From assembly GCA_958450865.1 (NCBI GenBank), contig CAUDNY010000001.1, forward strand, positions 310,001 to 374,000: a stretch of DNA of 64,000 nt, read 5' to 3'. A model generated the notes under the pieces. That model ran no database searches. It worked only from the letters and a program-made list of their open reading frames with translations, and had not been told where the DNA came from. Each line of letters opens with the position of its first letter. The stretch's first letter is position 1. Below are positions 6,942-14,705 of the stretch, piece after piece. The stretch is from an uncultured Collinsella sp. Lineage in GTDB: Bacteria > Actinomycetota > Coriobacteriia > Coriobacteriales > Coriobacteriaceae. The position numbers and the translations under genes were made by a program.

Positions 6942-7862
6942 CTACTCCTCCCCCATGAGCTCGCCGGCATTGCGGCGCAACCACTCAAAGCACAGCGCGG
7001 TGGTCGCCTGGGCAACATTGAGACTCTCGGTCATGCCGCGCTGGGGAAGCTTGGTCAAAAAGTCGCATTTCTCAAGCACCAGGCGCGAGATGCCGTCGCC
7101 CTCGGAGCCCATGACGAGCGCAACGCGGCCCTCGAAGGGAGCATCCCAGCAGCTGCCCTCGGCGTGCTCGGAAGCACCGCCCACCCAAAAGCCGGCGGCC
7201 TTGAGGTCGTCGAGCGCTCGAGCGATGTTGGGAACCTGTGCGATGGGCAGATGCATAACGGCGCCGGCAGAGGTCTTGTAGCTGCCGACGGTCACACCGG
7301 CGGCGCGCTTGTTGGCAATGATGACGCCCGCCGCGCCCACGACCTCGGCAGAGCGCACGATGGCGCCAAAGTTACCGTCGTCGGTCACGTGGTCGAGCAC
7401 GACGACAAGAGCCGGACCCTCGCCCGCGCGGTCGAGGATATCGGCAACATCGGCATAGGGGAAGTTGCCCACCTCGAGCGCAATGCCCTGGTGAGCGCCA
7501 TGGCTCGACAGCGCATCGAGCTGCGCGCGCGGCACATACTTAATGCGGACACCCGCGGCGTTGAGATCGTCGACCAGGCGCGACAAGGCAGCATCGCGCT
7601 CCCCGCCCTCGGCGATGAGCGCGCACTTGACGGGAAAGCCGGTGCGCAGGGCCTCGGCGGCAGCACGGCGACCTTCGATAAACTCGCCCTTGGGGACCTG
7701 AATGTTGTCGCGGTTGCGATTTCGCTGCGGACGCGCAGCCTGGGCTTGGGAGCGCTCGCGCTGGCCCTTGGAAGCGGCAGCGCGGTCATTGCGGCGAATC
7801 GGGCGCGAGCCAGAAGCAGCCTGTTTGCCACCACGAGGCGCACGCTTGCGATTGTCGGCCAT
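6942..7862 (-). CDS. rlmB: 23S rRNA 2'-O-ribose methyltransferase RlmB (TrmH family)
   Basis: A 306-aa SPOUT methyltransferase. Residues 1-65 are an Arg/Lys-rich tail, then the small substrate-binding domain (GRRAAAEALRTG), then the SpoU catalytic domain with DHVTDDGNFGAIVRSAE, ALVMGSEGDGIS and MTESLNVAQATTALCFE, the three TrmH knot motifs. The predicted product is Gm2251 in the peptidyl-transferase P-loop. Start at 7862 has AGGAGGT upstream. It lies between cysS and yacP and is cotranscribed with the latter. A TrmH paralogue with another target is possible. Confidence 0.88.
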   Translation of the reverse strand: MADNRKRAPRGGKQAASGSRPIRRNDRAAASKGQRERSQAQAARPQRNRNRDNIQVPKGEFIEGRRAAAEALRTGFPVKCALIAEGGERDAALSRLVDDLNAAGVRIKYVPRAQLDALSSHGAHQGIALEVGNFPYADVADILDRAGEGPALVVVLDHVTDDGNFGAIVRSAEVVGAAGVIIANKRAAGVTVGSYKTSAGAVMHLPIAQVPNIARALDDLKAAGFWVGGASEHAEGSCWDAPFEGRVALVMGSEGDGISRLVLEKCDFLTKLPQRGMTESLNVAQATTALCFEWLRRNAGELMGEE

Positions 7863-7905
7863 AAAGCGACCTCCTAAATACAACTATCAAACGAAACAAA
7901 TAGAC

Positions 7906-8005
7906 CGACCGCCCGAGGTGCGGCAGATTGCCTTGAAAGAGGAGGGCATAGACCTTGAGGTCTGCCCGACGATTGAAAGACAAGGTGCCGTGGCTCGGGC
8001 GGTCG
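7906..8005. repeat. 100-nt nested hairpin after cysS
   Basis: Perfect 12-bp outer arms (CGACCGCCCGAG and its complement), inner pairs CGGCA/TGCCG and CCTTG/CAAGG, and a central GGGC..AGACCT..AGGTCT..GCCC hairpin. A similarly sized element with shared internal words (CAGATTG, ACAAGGTG) follows lysS at 21311-21409. Confidence 0.7.
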
Positions 8006-8028
8006 GGTGCTTGGGAAACCCGCAGGGA

Positions 8029-9495
8029 TTAGAGAGTCTTAATACGGGTGCCGGCGGCAGTATCCTCGATCGTCAGGCCCAGGTCCTTGAGCTGATCGCG
8101 GATGGCATCTGCCAGATCCCAGTTCTTGGCGGCGCGGGCCTCGGCGCGGGCCTCGAGAATCTTGGCAGCGGCCTCGTCCACATCGTCGCCCGTGTAGGCG
8201 ACCAGGCCGGCGGCAACGCCTAGCAGACCCAGCGGCAGCTCGACCTTGGGCTCGGGGAGCTCAACGCCAAACGTATCGAGCAGCTCGACCAGCGTATCGG
8301 CGGCGGCAAGCGCGGCGGCCTTGTCGGCAGCGTCGCCCGCCTGCTCCAGGTACTGGTTGCACTCGGTCACAAAGCCAAAGACGGCACCCATGGCACCAGC
8401 GGTGTTAAAGTCGTCGTCCATGCACTCCTTAAAGGTGGCACGGGTCTCAGCGGCCTTGGCGGCAAACGCCTCGGATGCTGCCTCATCGGCATTGGCCGTC
8501 GCATGGTTCGCAGCCCAGCGCAGGTTCTCGACCGTACCGGCGATACGCGTGAGCGAGTTCTCGGCACCCTCCAGGCGCTCCCAAGAAAAATCGAGCGGCG
8601 AGCGATAACTCGTCTGCAGCATCAACAGGCGCAGGGCGGCAGCGGAGTGCTGCTCGAGGACCTCGGCCAGCGTAAAGAAGTTGCCGAGCGACTTGGACAT
8701 CTTTTCACCATCGACCAGCAGCATGCCCGTGTGCATCCAGGTGTTGGAGAAGCCCTGGTGCCAGGCGCAGGTGGCCTGAGCGCACTCGTTCTCGTGATGC
8801 GGGAAGGCAAGGTCGGAGCCGCCGCCGTGGATGTCGATCGGAGTGCCCAGGTAGCGATGCACCATGGCGGCGCACTCGGTGTGCCAACCGGGACGGCCCT
8901 TGCCCCAGGGGCTCGGCCAGCTGGGCTCGCCGGGCTTGGCGGCCTTCCACAGGGCAAAGTCGAGCGGGTCGTTCTTGTCCTCGTTCTCCTCGATGCGCGC
9001 GCCAACCATAAGGTCGTCGATGTTGCGGCCCGAGACCTGACCATAGTTGGGATCGCTGCGCACGGCAAAGTACACATCGCCGTTATCGGCTGCGTAAGCG
9101 TGGCCCTGCTCGATAAGCGTCTTGATCATGGCGATCATGGGGCCGATCTCCTTGGTGGCGCGGGGGCGCACATCGGGATCGAGCACGTTGGCGGCGCGCA
9201 TGACGCCGATAAACTTGTCGGAGAACTCCGTCGCGACCTCGGCGGCCGTTCGGCCCTGCTCGTTGGCGCGCTTGATGATCTTGTCATCGACATCGGTGAG
9301 GTTCTGGGCGAACGTGACCTCGTAGCCGCTCGCGATGAGCCAGCGACGAATCACGTCAAAGCTGATGAACGTGCGGGCATTGCCGATGTGGATGTTGTCG
9401 TAGACCGTGGGGCCGCACACGTACATGCGGACCTTGCCGGACTCGATGGGCTGGAACTCTTCCTTTTTATGGGTAGCGCTGTTGTAGATACGCAT
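8029..9495 (-). CDS. cysS: Cysteinyl-tRNA synthetase
   Basis: Class Ia synthetase, 488 aa, full length. The CGPTVYDNIHIGNAR segment near residues 27-42 carries the HIGH-type motif and a zinc-binding Cys; HTECAAM and FPHHENECAQ supply further zinc ligands; KMSKSLGN is the KMSKS loop. A C-terminal DALR/anticodon-binding region follows. AAGGAGT precedes the ATG. It starts three bases after the ispF stop, so ispD-ispF-cysS look like one operon, as in Firmicutes. Confidence 0.97.
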   Translation of the reverse strand: MRIYNSATHKKEEFQPIESGKVRMYVCGPTVYDNIHIGNARTFISFDVIRRWLIASGYEVTFAQNLTDVDDKIIKRANEQGRTAAEVATEFSDKFIGVMRAANVLDPDVRPRATKEIGPMIAMIKTLIEQGHAYAADNGDVYFAVRSDPNYGQVSGRNIDDLMVGARIEENEDKNDPLDFALWKAAKPGEPSWPSPWGKGRPGWHTECAAMVHRYLGTPIDIHGGGSDLAFPHHENECAQATCAWHQGFSNTWMHTGMLLVDGEKMSKSLGNFFTLAEVLEQHSAAALRLLMLQTSYRSPLDFSWERLEGAENSLTRIAGTVENLRWAANHATANADEAASEAFAAKAAETRATFKECMDDDFNTAGAMGAVFGFVTECNQYLEQAGDAADKAAALAAADTLVELLDTFGVELPEPKVELPLGLLGVAAGLVAYTGDDVDEAAAKILEARAEARAAKNWDLADAIRDQLKDLGLTIEDTAAGTRIKTL

Positions 9496-9498
9496 TCG

Positions 9499-9993
9499 TT
9501 ACTCCTTAACGGTTTTCTGTAGCAGGCAGACGGCCCAGGCACCGATTCCCTCGCCCTGGCCTTCCCAACCGAGCTTTTCGGTCGTAGTGGCGGCGACGCC
9601 CACGTTTTCGACGTCGACGCCCAGGGCATGGGCAAGGTTGGCGCGCATGGCATCGCGGTGCGGGGTGATCTTGGGTTGCTGACAGGCAATGGTGCAATCG
9701 GCATCGACAAACTCGAAGCCCAGTTCGCGCGCGTAGTCCATCACGCGAGCGAGCAGCACCATCGAATCGGCACCCTCATAGGCGGGGTCGGTATCGGGGA
9801 ATAGCTTGCCGATGTCTCCCCCGCGGCAGGCGCCCAGAATGGCGTCGGCCAAGGCGTGCGCGAGCACATCGGCATCCGAGTGGCCCAGCAGGCCGCGCTC
9901 GTAGGGAATGTCAACACCGCCGATGATACATCGACGCCCCTCCACCAGACGGTGGACGTCGTAGCCATGGCCAATGCGCAGGTTACTGAACAT
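9499..9993 (-). CDS. ispF: 2-C-methyl-D-erythritol 2,4-cyclodiphosphate synthase
   Basis: IspF (164 aa) cyclises CDP-ME-2-phosphate in the MEP isoprenoid pathway. GHGYDVHRL near residue 8 holds the zinc-binding Asp/His, GHSDADVLAHA the second metal site, and ATTTEKLGWEGQGEGI the conserved C-terminal motif. The start at 9993 (MFSNLRIGHGYDVH) overlaps the ispD end by 11 bp; the longer frame adds no homologous residues. It is coupled to ispD upstream and cysS downstream. Confidence 0.96.
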   Translation of the reverse strand: MFSNLRIGHGYDVHRLVEGRRCIIGGVDIPYERGLLGHSDADVLAHALADAILGACRGGDIGKLFPDTDPAYEGADSMVLLARVMDYARELGFEFVDADCTIACQQPKITPHRDAMRANLAHALGVDVENVGVAATTTEKLGWEGQGEGIGAWAVCLLQKTVKE

Positions 9994-10711
9994 GGGGAAG
10001 GTCCTCTCCCTCGGCCATACGGCCAAGCAGAATCGCGGTTACGGGACGAAGGTCCTCGGGCACCGTCACCTTTAGGTTGTCGCGTGGGCTCTGGACGCAG
10101 CGGACGCGCCCACCCATGCGCTCGACCAGCGATGAATCGTCGGTACCGATAAAGCCCTCGGCAATCGCCGCGGCGTGAGCGCGCTTCATGGCGTCGACGC
10201 TAAAGATCTGCGGCGTCTGCGCGGCCCAATAGAGCTCGCGCGGCGGCGTCTCGACGATGTTGTCGCCATCGACGATCTTGAGCGTATCGATCGCGGGCTG
10301 ACCGCACACGACACCGTCGAGGGCACGGTCGCTCACGAGCACGTCGATAGCGTGGTCGATAGCCTCGGTCGTAATGAGCGGACGGGCGCCATCGTGGATG
10401 GCGACATATTCAAAGCCCGCCGGCACCGCGTGCACGCCGGCGCGGGTGGAATCCTGGCGGGTCTCGCCGGCATCGGCAAAGCTGATGGGCGTGCTATACG
10501 AATACGGGCTGATGGCCAGGCGGCGCATCTCGGCACGACGCTCGGCAGGGCAAACCACGACGATGTGGCCGACCTTATTGCTACGGTCAAATGCGCGGAT
10601 GGACCAGCTCATAAGCGGACGACCCGCTACATTGACGAGCTGCTTGCCACCGGGGTTACCAAAGCGCTGGCCGCTGCCACCGGCAACGACCACGGCGCAT
10701 ACGGGCGCCAT
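9983..10711 (-). CDS. ispD: 2-C-methyl-D-erythritol 4-phosphate cytidylyltransferase
   Basis: IspD (242 aa) forms CDP-methylerythritol from CTP and MEP. The nucleotide-binding AGGSGQRFGNPGGKQ loop is near residues 10-24 (typical form GxGxRMGxxxPKQ), followed by IHDGARPL and a C-terminal GTDDSSLVE plus DNLKVTVPEDL signature. Its ATG overlaps the disA stop (TAATG). The long in-frame extension upstream runs inside disA and is rejected. Confidence 0.95.
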   Translation of the reverse strand: MAPVCAVVVAGGSGQRFGNPGGKQLVNVAGRPLMSWSIRAFDRSNKVGHIVVVCPAERRAEMRRLAISPYSYSTPISFADAGETRQDSTRAGVHAVPAGFEYVAIHDGARPLITTEAIDHAIDVLVSDRALDGVVCGQPAIDTLKIVDGDNIVETPPRELYWAAQTPQIFSVDAMKRAHAAAIAEGFIGTDDSSLVERMGGRVRCVQSPRDNLKVTVPEDLRPVTAILLGRMAEGEDLPHVQ

Positions 10712-11778
10712 TATGCGTTCCCCTGTTTGGTGCCCTTCATGCGGTACAGGGAGTCCGCAAGAATGGCAGGGTTGTTGACGCCAAAGTCGCCCAGGCGCTC
10801 CGGATCTTCGCTGATGTCGTCCATGAGCTCCTGCAGCGATCCATACTCGTCGACGATTTTCTCGGCCACGCCGTCGCGCACGACGGACACGCGCGAAAGC
10901 GTGCGCAGGCCCAGCGGTGTCATGACGGAGTCCTCGTCCAGGTCGTCGTAACCCAGAACCGCCGCCACATGCTGCGGGTCGGACAAGTCCTTGGGCGTCA
11001 TACGGCTCAGGTTGGCGCGGATCTTTTCGGCATTGGCCTCGGAGGAATCGCTCGCATAGTCGCGAATCATCAGGTCGTACTCGGTATCCATGCTGGAGCC
11101 GGCGAGCTGCTCGAGCTGCATCTGCACGAGCTTGCCCTGGTTGCCCAGCTTGACAATGCAATCCTTAAGTTCGGTCTTTGCCTGCTGCATGATCTCGAAG
11201 CTCGAGAAAATCCCGGTAATGTCGGCGAGCGTAACGTAGTCGTCGAGCTCGAGGGCCGTCAGGCGCAGCAGGGAGCGGTCGAGCGACTGACGGGTAGTCT
11301 GGAGCGTGGCGACGAGCTGGTTGACCGAGCTCATGATGGTGGTGACGGGCTGGATCTCGTAGCTCTTGCCGTGAACGTACACGTTGACGACGGCACGACG
11401 GGCCGAGACCGAGATCACGATGGCATCCGTGAGCACCGACATGCGGGCGGCGGTGCGGTGACGCATGCCCGTCTCACTCGTGGCAAGCGAGGGATCGGGA
11501 TTGAGGTGGAAGTTGGCGCGCAGGATCTGGGTGAGGTCGCCGTCGATGACGATGGCGCCGTCCATCTTGGAAAGCTCGAACAGGCGGTTCGAGGTAAACG
11601 AAATGTTGAGCGGGAAGCCGTCGTTACCAGCAGCGAGCACGTTTTCGGTGTCGCCGACGCAAATAAGAGCGCCCAGGTGACCAGCAATGATCATGTCGAG
11701 GGCGGTGCGGATCGGCTGGCCAGGTGCCGTCAGGCGGATGGCCTGTTCCATACGCTTTTGCAGCTCGTTCTTATCCAA
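10711..11778 (-). CDS. disA: Diadenylate cyclase DisA (DNA integrity scanning)
   Basis: A 355-aa DisA that makes c-di-AMP from two ATP. The DAC domain (about residues 1-145) shows KMDGAIVIDGD (DGA motif) and GMRHRTAARMS (RHR motif). A linker region and a C-terminal HhH DNA-binding part (LGLRTLSRVSVVRDGVAEKIV) follow. The start is TTG at 11778, with GGGAG seven bases upstream; no better in-frame start is visible. It heads disA-ispD-ispF-cysS. In Bacillus clpC-radA-disA are adjacent; here mntP, hipBA and pepD lie between clpC and disA. Confidence 0.95.
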   Translation of the reverse strand: MDKNELQKRMEQAIRLTAPGQPIRTALDMIIAGHLGALICVGDTENVLAAGNDGFPLNISFTSNRLFELSKMDGAIVIDGDLTQILRANFHLNPDPSLATSETGMRHRTAARMSVLTDAIVISVSARRAVVNVYVHGKSYEIQPVTTIMSSVNQLVATLQTTRQSLDRSLLRLTALELDDYVTLADITGIFSSFEIMQQAKTELKDCIVKLGNQGKLVQMQLEQLAGSSMDTEYDLMIRDYASDSSEANAEKIRANLSRMTPKDLSDPQHVAAVLGYDDLDEDSVMTPLGLRTLSRVSVVRDGVAEKIVDEYGSLQELMDDISEDPERLGDFGVNNPAILADSLYRMKGTKQGNA

Positions 11779-11947
11779 GGCATCGCTCCCATCGTATACG
11801 CTCCATAAACGTCAATAAGTTTCTCACGGTTTGCCTCTGTGACGCCCGCAAAATCCGATGCTTACAGAATGAGCGAACACCGCTGGGGTAGTCAAAAGAG
11901 CCCCAACCCGAATGAGCTGCTTATGTGGTAGCATCGGGATTCACATG

Positions 11948-12048
11948 AATGAGGGAGTAGTCGCGTGACCGGGTTCGCCTCCGGTGGCGCGGTAAGTCAA
12001 CACACTGGCCGATGCGGCCTGGCTTGCCTTAATGAACGAGACTCGTGG
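11948..12048 (+). promoter_or_regulatory. yybP-ykoY manganese riboswitch
   Basis: The leader of mntP contains the hallmarks of this aptamer: GGGAGTAG near the 5' side, a GTCAACA segment followed by a CTGG hairpin, and GAACGAGACTC closing the P1 stem (ATGAG with CTCGT). It is followed at once by a perfect terminator whose 5' arm overlaps the P1 3' strand. Known members bind Mn2+ and switch on export genes such as mntP. Mn2+ binding should stabilise P1 and block the terminator. Confidence 0.88.
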
Positions 12049-12083
12049 CTGTGCGCGCAACGCGTACGCCACGGGTCTTTTTT
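12040..12083 (+). terminator. Riboswitch terminator before mntP
   Basis: GACTCGTGGC pairs with GCCACGGGTC, followed by TTTTTTG. The 5' arm shares the GAGACTC bases with the aptamer P1, making the two folds mutually exclusive. Confidence 0.9.
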
Positions 12084-12136
12084 GTTACTCCCCCAAGAGG
12101 TACACGCGGGCCCGCCCGCAGAGAGGGAGCCAGACT

Positions 12137-12715
12137 ATGGGACTCGCAGAGCTCGTGCTGCTCGCCGTTGGCCTTTCGATGGACGCCTTTGCCGTATCCA
12201 TCTGCAAGGGCCTTGGCATGAAGAAGATCAACCTTAAAGTTGCCGTGGTGCTCGGCTTGTTCTTTGGCGGCTTTCAGGCCGGCATGCCCGTAATCGGATG
12301 GGCGCTCGGCAGTCAATTCATGGGCATCATCGGACCCATCGACCATTGGATCGCCTTTATCCTTTTGGCCTTCATCGGCGGCAAAATGCTGTGGGAAGCC
12401 TTTACCGAGGACGAGAATGAAGGCGACGGCAAGGATGCCGAAAAGATTGACCTGGGCGAGTACCTGATCCTCGCCATCGCCACCTCAATCGACGCCCTAG
12501 CCGTAGGCATCTCATTTGCGGCGCTCTCGGTTGACATCGTTCCCGCTGTATCGCTTATCGGCGTCACAACGTTTATCTTCTCCGTCGCCGGCGTAGCGAT
12601 CGGCCACACCTTTGGCGCGCGCTACGAAAAACCTGCCACCATCGTGGGCGGCATCGTGCTCATCCTCATCGGACTTAAGATCTTGCTTGAGCATCTGGGG
12701 ATTTTGGCGCTGTAA
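12137..12715 (+). CDS. mntP: Manganese efflux pump MntP
   Basis: A 192-aa protein with six predicted membrane segments and the internal duplication typical of MntP (DUF204). The repeated motif is SMDAFAVSICKG near residue 14 and SIDALAVGISFA near 120, with the Asp residues proposed to coordinate Mn2+. It exports Mn2+ from the cytoplasm. Start 12137 follows GAGAGGGAG. The upstream Mn riboswitch supports the role. A bidirectionally shaped terminator follows. Confidence 0.95.
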   Translation: MGLAELVLLAVGLSMDAFAVSICKGLGMKKINLKVAVVLGLFFGGFQAGMPVIGWALGSQFMGIIGPIDHWIAFILLAFIGGKMLWEAFTEDENEGDGKDAEKIDLGEYLILAIATSIDALAVGISFAALSVDIVPAVSLIGVTTFIFSVAGVAIGHTFGARYEKPATIVGGIVLILIGLKILLEHLGILAL

Positions 12716-12751
12716 CGCCAAACACAATCGCTCAAAACTCAACGCCAGTAC

Positions 12752-12785
12752 AAGGCCTCATGCAAAGTTTTGCATGAGGCCTTTT
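12752..12785 (+). terminator. Terminator after mntP
   Basis: AAGGCCTCATGCAAA...TTTGCATGAGGCC stem followed by TTTTC. Its inner bases resemble the adjacent hipBA operator. Confidence 0.85.
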
Positions 12786-12787
12786 CG

Positions 12788-12828
12788 TGCAGACTTTTGC
12801 ATGTCATACTGATATGCAAAAGTCTGCA
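12788..12828 (+). promoter_or_regulatory. Operator-like palindrome upstream of hipBA
   Basis: Perfect 15-bp inverted repeat, TGCAGACTTTTGCAT and its complement, with an 11-bp spacer containing CATACT. It ends 14 bp before the hipB start, where a HipB dimer would be expected to repress its own operon. Confidence 0.75.
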
Positions 12829-12842
12829 TGTTGGAGATCGCC

Positions 12843-13274
12843 ATGGATACCCTTCCCATCACCACACCACGCCAAGCTGGCATCTATGTGCGTCAGGCAC
12901 GCGAGTCGCAGGAAATCACCCGTGCGGCCCTCGCTAAAAAAGCCGGCGTTTCGGAGCGCCTGCTCGCATCGCTCGAGCTAGGAGACGCCACAGGTATTCG
13001 GCTCGACAAGTTACTGACCGTCTTTAACGCACTCGACATAGGTCTCTTTGCGCAAAGCGATAACGACTCCATCGCATCGCCCTCCGAACATCCGACGACG
13101 ATAGCGGACTTCCCTATCGCGAACTCGAATGCCCTGCCAAAGCCAAGCGTAGGCAGACGACCCGCCCGACAAGGAACGCCATCTTCCTATGGTGCCCTGC
13201 TGGCCCAAATCGCAGCCGAGCAAGGCCTTTCCGACACTTCAGACCTCTCCTTTGGCTGTAAGGTTGTGAAATAA
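12843..13274 (+). CDS. hipB: HipB-like antitoxin, Xre-family regulator
   Basis: A 143-aa protein with an N-terminal helix-turn-helix (about residues 12-70; ITRAALAKKAGVSERLLASLELG), the fold of HipB antitoxins that neutralise HipA and bind operator palindromes. The C-terminal half is a hydrophilic linker with Ser/Pro, longer than E. coli HipB (88 aa). The start at 12843 has GGAG six bases upstream; an earlier ATG at 12828 lacks one. Its stop codon is immediately followed by the hipA ATG. The palindrome upstream suggests autoregulation. Confidence 0.85.
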   Translation: MDTLPITTPRQAGIYVRQARESQEITRAALAKKAGVSERLLASLELGDATGIRLDKLLTVFNALDIGLFAQSDNDSIASPSEHPTTIADFPIANSNALPKPSVGRRPARQGTPSSYGALLAQIAAEQGLSDTSDLSFGCKVVK

Positions 13275-14579
13275 ATGGCAGAGATGGAGCTTGCGACCCT
13301 CATTTGTGGCGAAATCGCAGGCACTCTCCGGCAAGACGAGCATGGACTCTGCAGCTTTGTATACGCCCCAACCTATCGCGGAGCACCACTATCGCTTACA
13401 ATGCCGCTTTCCAATCGCACGTATGGCCATAACATCGTCCGCCCGTTCCTATTTGGCCTTTTGCCCGACAGCCAAGAGCAGCGTCGCGCTATTGCCGCCG
13501 AGCATGACGTTGCATCCAACAACCCCGTCGCCCTCTTGTGCCATATCGGTCTTGACTGCGCAGGGGCCGTTCAGTTTTGTCGAACCGATCAATTAGGCGC
13601 CGCCCGCGGCAGGGTCTCGGCATACCGCCCGCTTACCAATTCTCAAATCGCTCACAAGCTCAAAGCAATTCGCGATGACGAAAGAGAGACATGGATGGGC
13701 TCCAACGAAAGCTGGTCCCTGGGCGGCAACCAAGGCAAATTTGCACTAGCTTGGCATGATGGCCAATGGTGCGAATGTCTAGGGTCATCCCCCACTACCC
13801 ATATCTTCAAAAATGGTGTCGTTGGGTTCAAACATCAGGCCTTAAACGAATTCGTCTGCATGAAAACGGCTCGGCGTGTTGGCATTCCAACTGCCAACGT
13901 CTCCTATTGCACATTTGAAGACGAAGCCGCGCTCGTCGTTGAACGGTACGACAGAATGGTCAATAGCAGCGGAAATATCGAAAGGCTGCATCAGGAGGAC
14001 TTTTGCCAGGCGCTCGGTGTATTGCCAAGCCAGAAATACACCGCCGACGGAGGACCAACCACACGAGACATCCAAGAACGACTGATTAACACAGTCCCCC
14101 ACCACATGAATCTTGTGCTTTTTACCTATATGTTGTTCTATAACGCCATTATCGGAGCGCCTGACGCACACGCTAAAAACTACTCGCTCATCCTAGGTAA
14201 AGGCACAAACGCAGCGCTCGCACCCATGTACGATGTCGCATCGGGCTTGGCGTACGAGCGTATGCGCCGCCGGGCGCGCCTTGCCATGAGCGTTGGCGGC
14301 GAAAATCGAGTGGGGCGCATCGGTCCAGGCGCTATCCGCCGATACCACGGTATGGGCGACCCCGCGCTGGAGGCGGCGCTCACCGATGCCGGGCTATCCG
14401 AGAAGTTTTGCTTTGCGACCATGATGGACCTCGCCTACGAGGTGCCCATTTGCATGGAAGAGATCATGGACGAATACGCCGACCTGCCCGGCATGGCGGA
14501 CCTGCGCGAGCACATGCTCGGCCCCGTCCGCGAAAACTGCCAGCGCACCCTCGACCTCATCAAGGCGGATATGGGCTAG
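13275..14579 (+). CDS. hipA: HipA-type Ser/Thr kinase toxin
   Basis: A 434-aa HipA-family kinase. The N-terminal subdomain (about 1-105) includes RPFLFGLLPD; the ATP-binding SLGGNQGKFAL is near 148; PTTHIFK near 172 holds the phosphate-binding Lys region; VVERYDR, HQEDFCQALG, the catalytic-loop GAPDAHAKNYSLI near 297 and PMYDVASG follow. E. coli HipA phosphorylates GltX and causes growth arrest; other family members have other targets, so the substrate here is unknown. It is directly coupled to hipB. The block sits on the opposite strand to its neighbours. Confidence 0.92.
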   Translation: MAEMELATLICGEIAGTLRQDEHGLCSFVYAPTYRGAPLSLTMPLSNRTYGHNIVRPFLFGLLPDSQEQRRAIAAEHDVASNNPVALLCHIGLDCAGAVQFCRTDQLGAARGRVSAYRPLTNSQIAHKLKAIRDDERETWMGSNESWSLGGNQGKFALAWHDGQWCECLGSSPTTHIFKNGVVGFKHQALNEFVCMKTARRVGIPTANVSYCTFEDEAALVVERYDRMVNSSGNIERLHQEDFCQALGVLPSQKYTADGGPTTRDIQERLINTVPHHMNLVLFTYMLFYNAIIGAPDAHAKNYSLILGKGTNAALAPMYDVASGLAYERMRRRARLAMSVGGENRVGRIGPGAIRRYHGMGDPALEAALTDAGLSEKFCFATMMDLAYEVPICMEEIMDEYADLPGMADLREHMLGPVRENCQRTLDLIKADMG

Positions 14580-14601
14580 GCGCCAATCAATCCACATTTC
14601 T

Positions 14602-14651
14602 TAAAAGAAGAGGGGGGGCACCCGTCGCAAAAGTTCGGATGCCCCCTCTCG
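14602..14651 (-). terminator. Terminator between hipA and pepD (convergent)
   Basis: GAGGGGGCA...TGCCCCCCCTC stem. On the minus strand it is followed by TTCTTTT (pepD side); the plus-strand tail is poor in T. Confidence 0.75.
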
Positions 14652-14705
14652 TAATGTCATTTGCAATCCGCTAGCACGTGGCTCGAACTGCTGCTAGCGC
14701 GACCC

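Noticed and set aside
7863..8028. Possible T-box or riboswitch next to cysS.
   Set aside because: The structured element lies downstream of cysS rather than in its leader, and lacks the T-box TGGN motif.
10712..11161. Upstream in-frame extension of ispD.
   Set aside because: It lies within disA in another frame; IspD homology starts exactly at the ATG that overlaps the disA stop.
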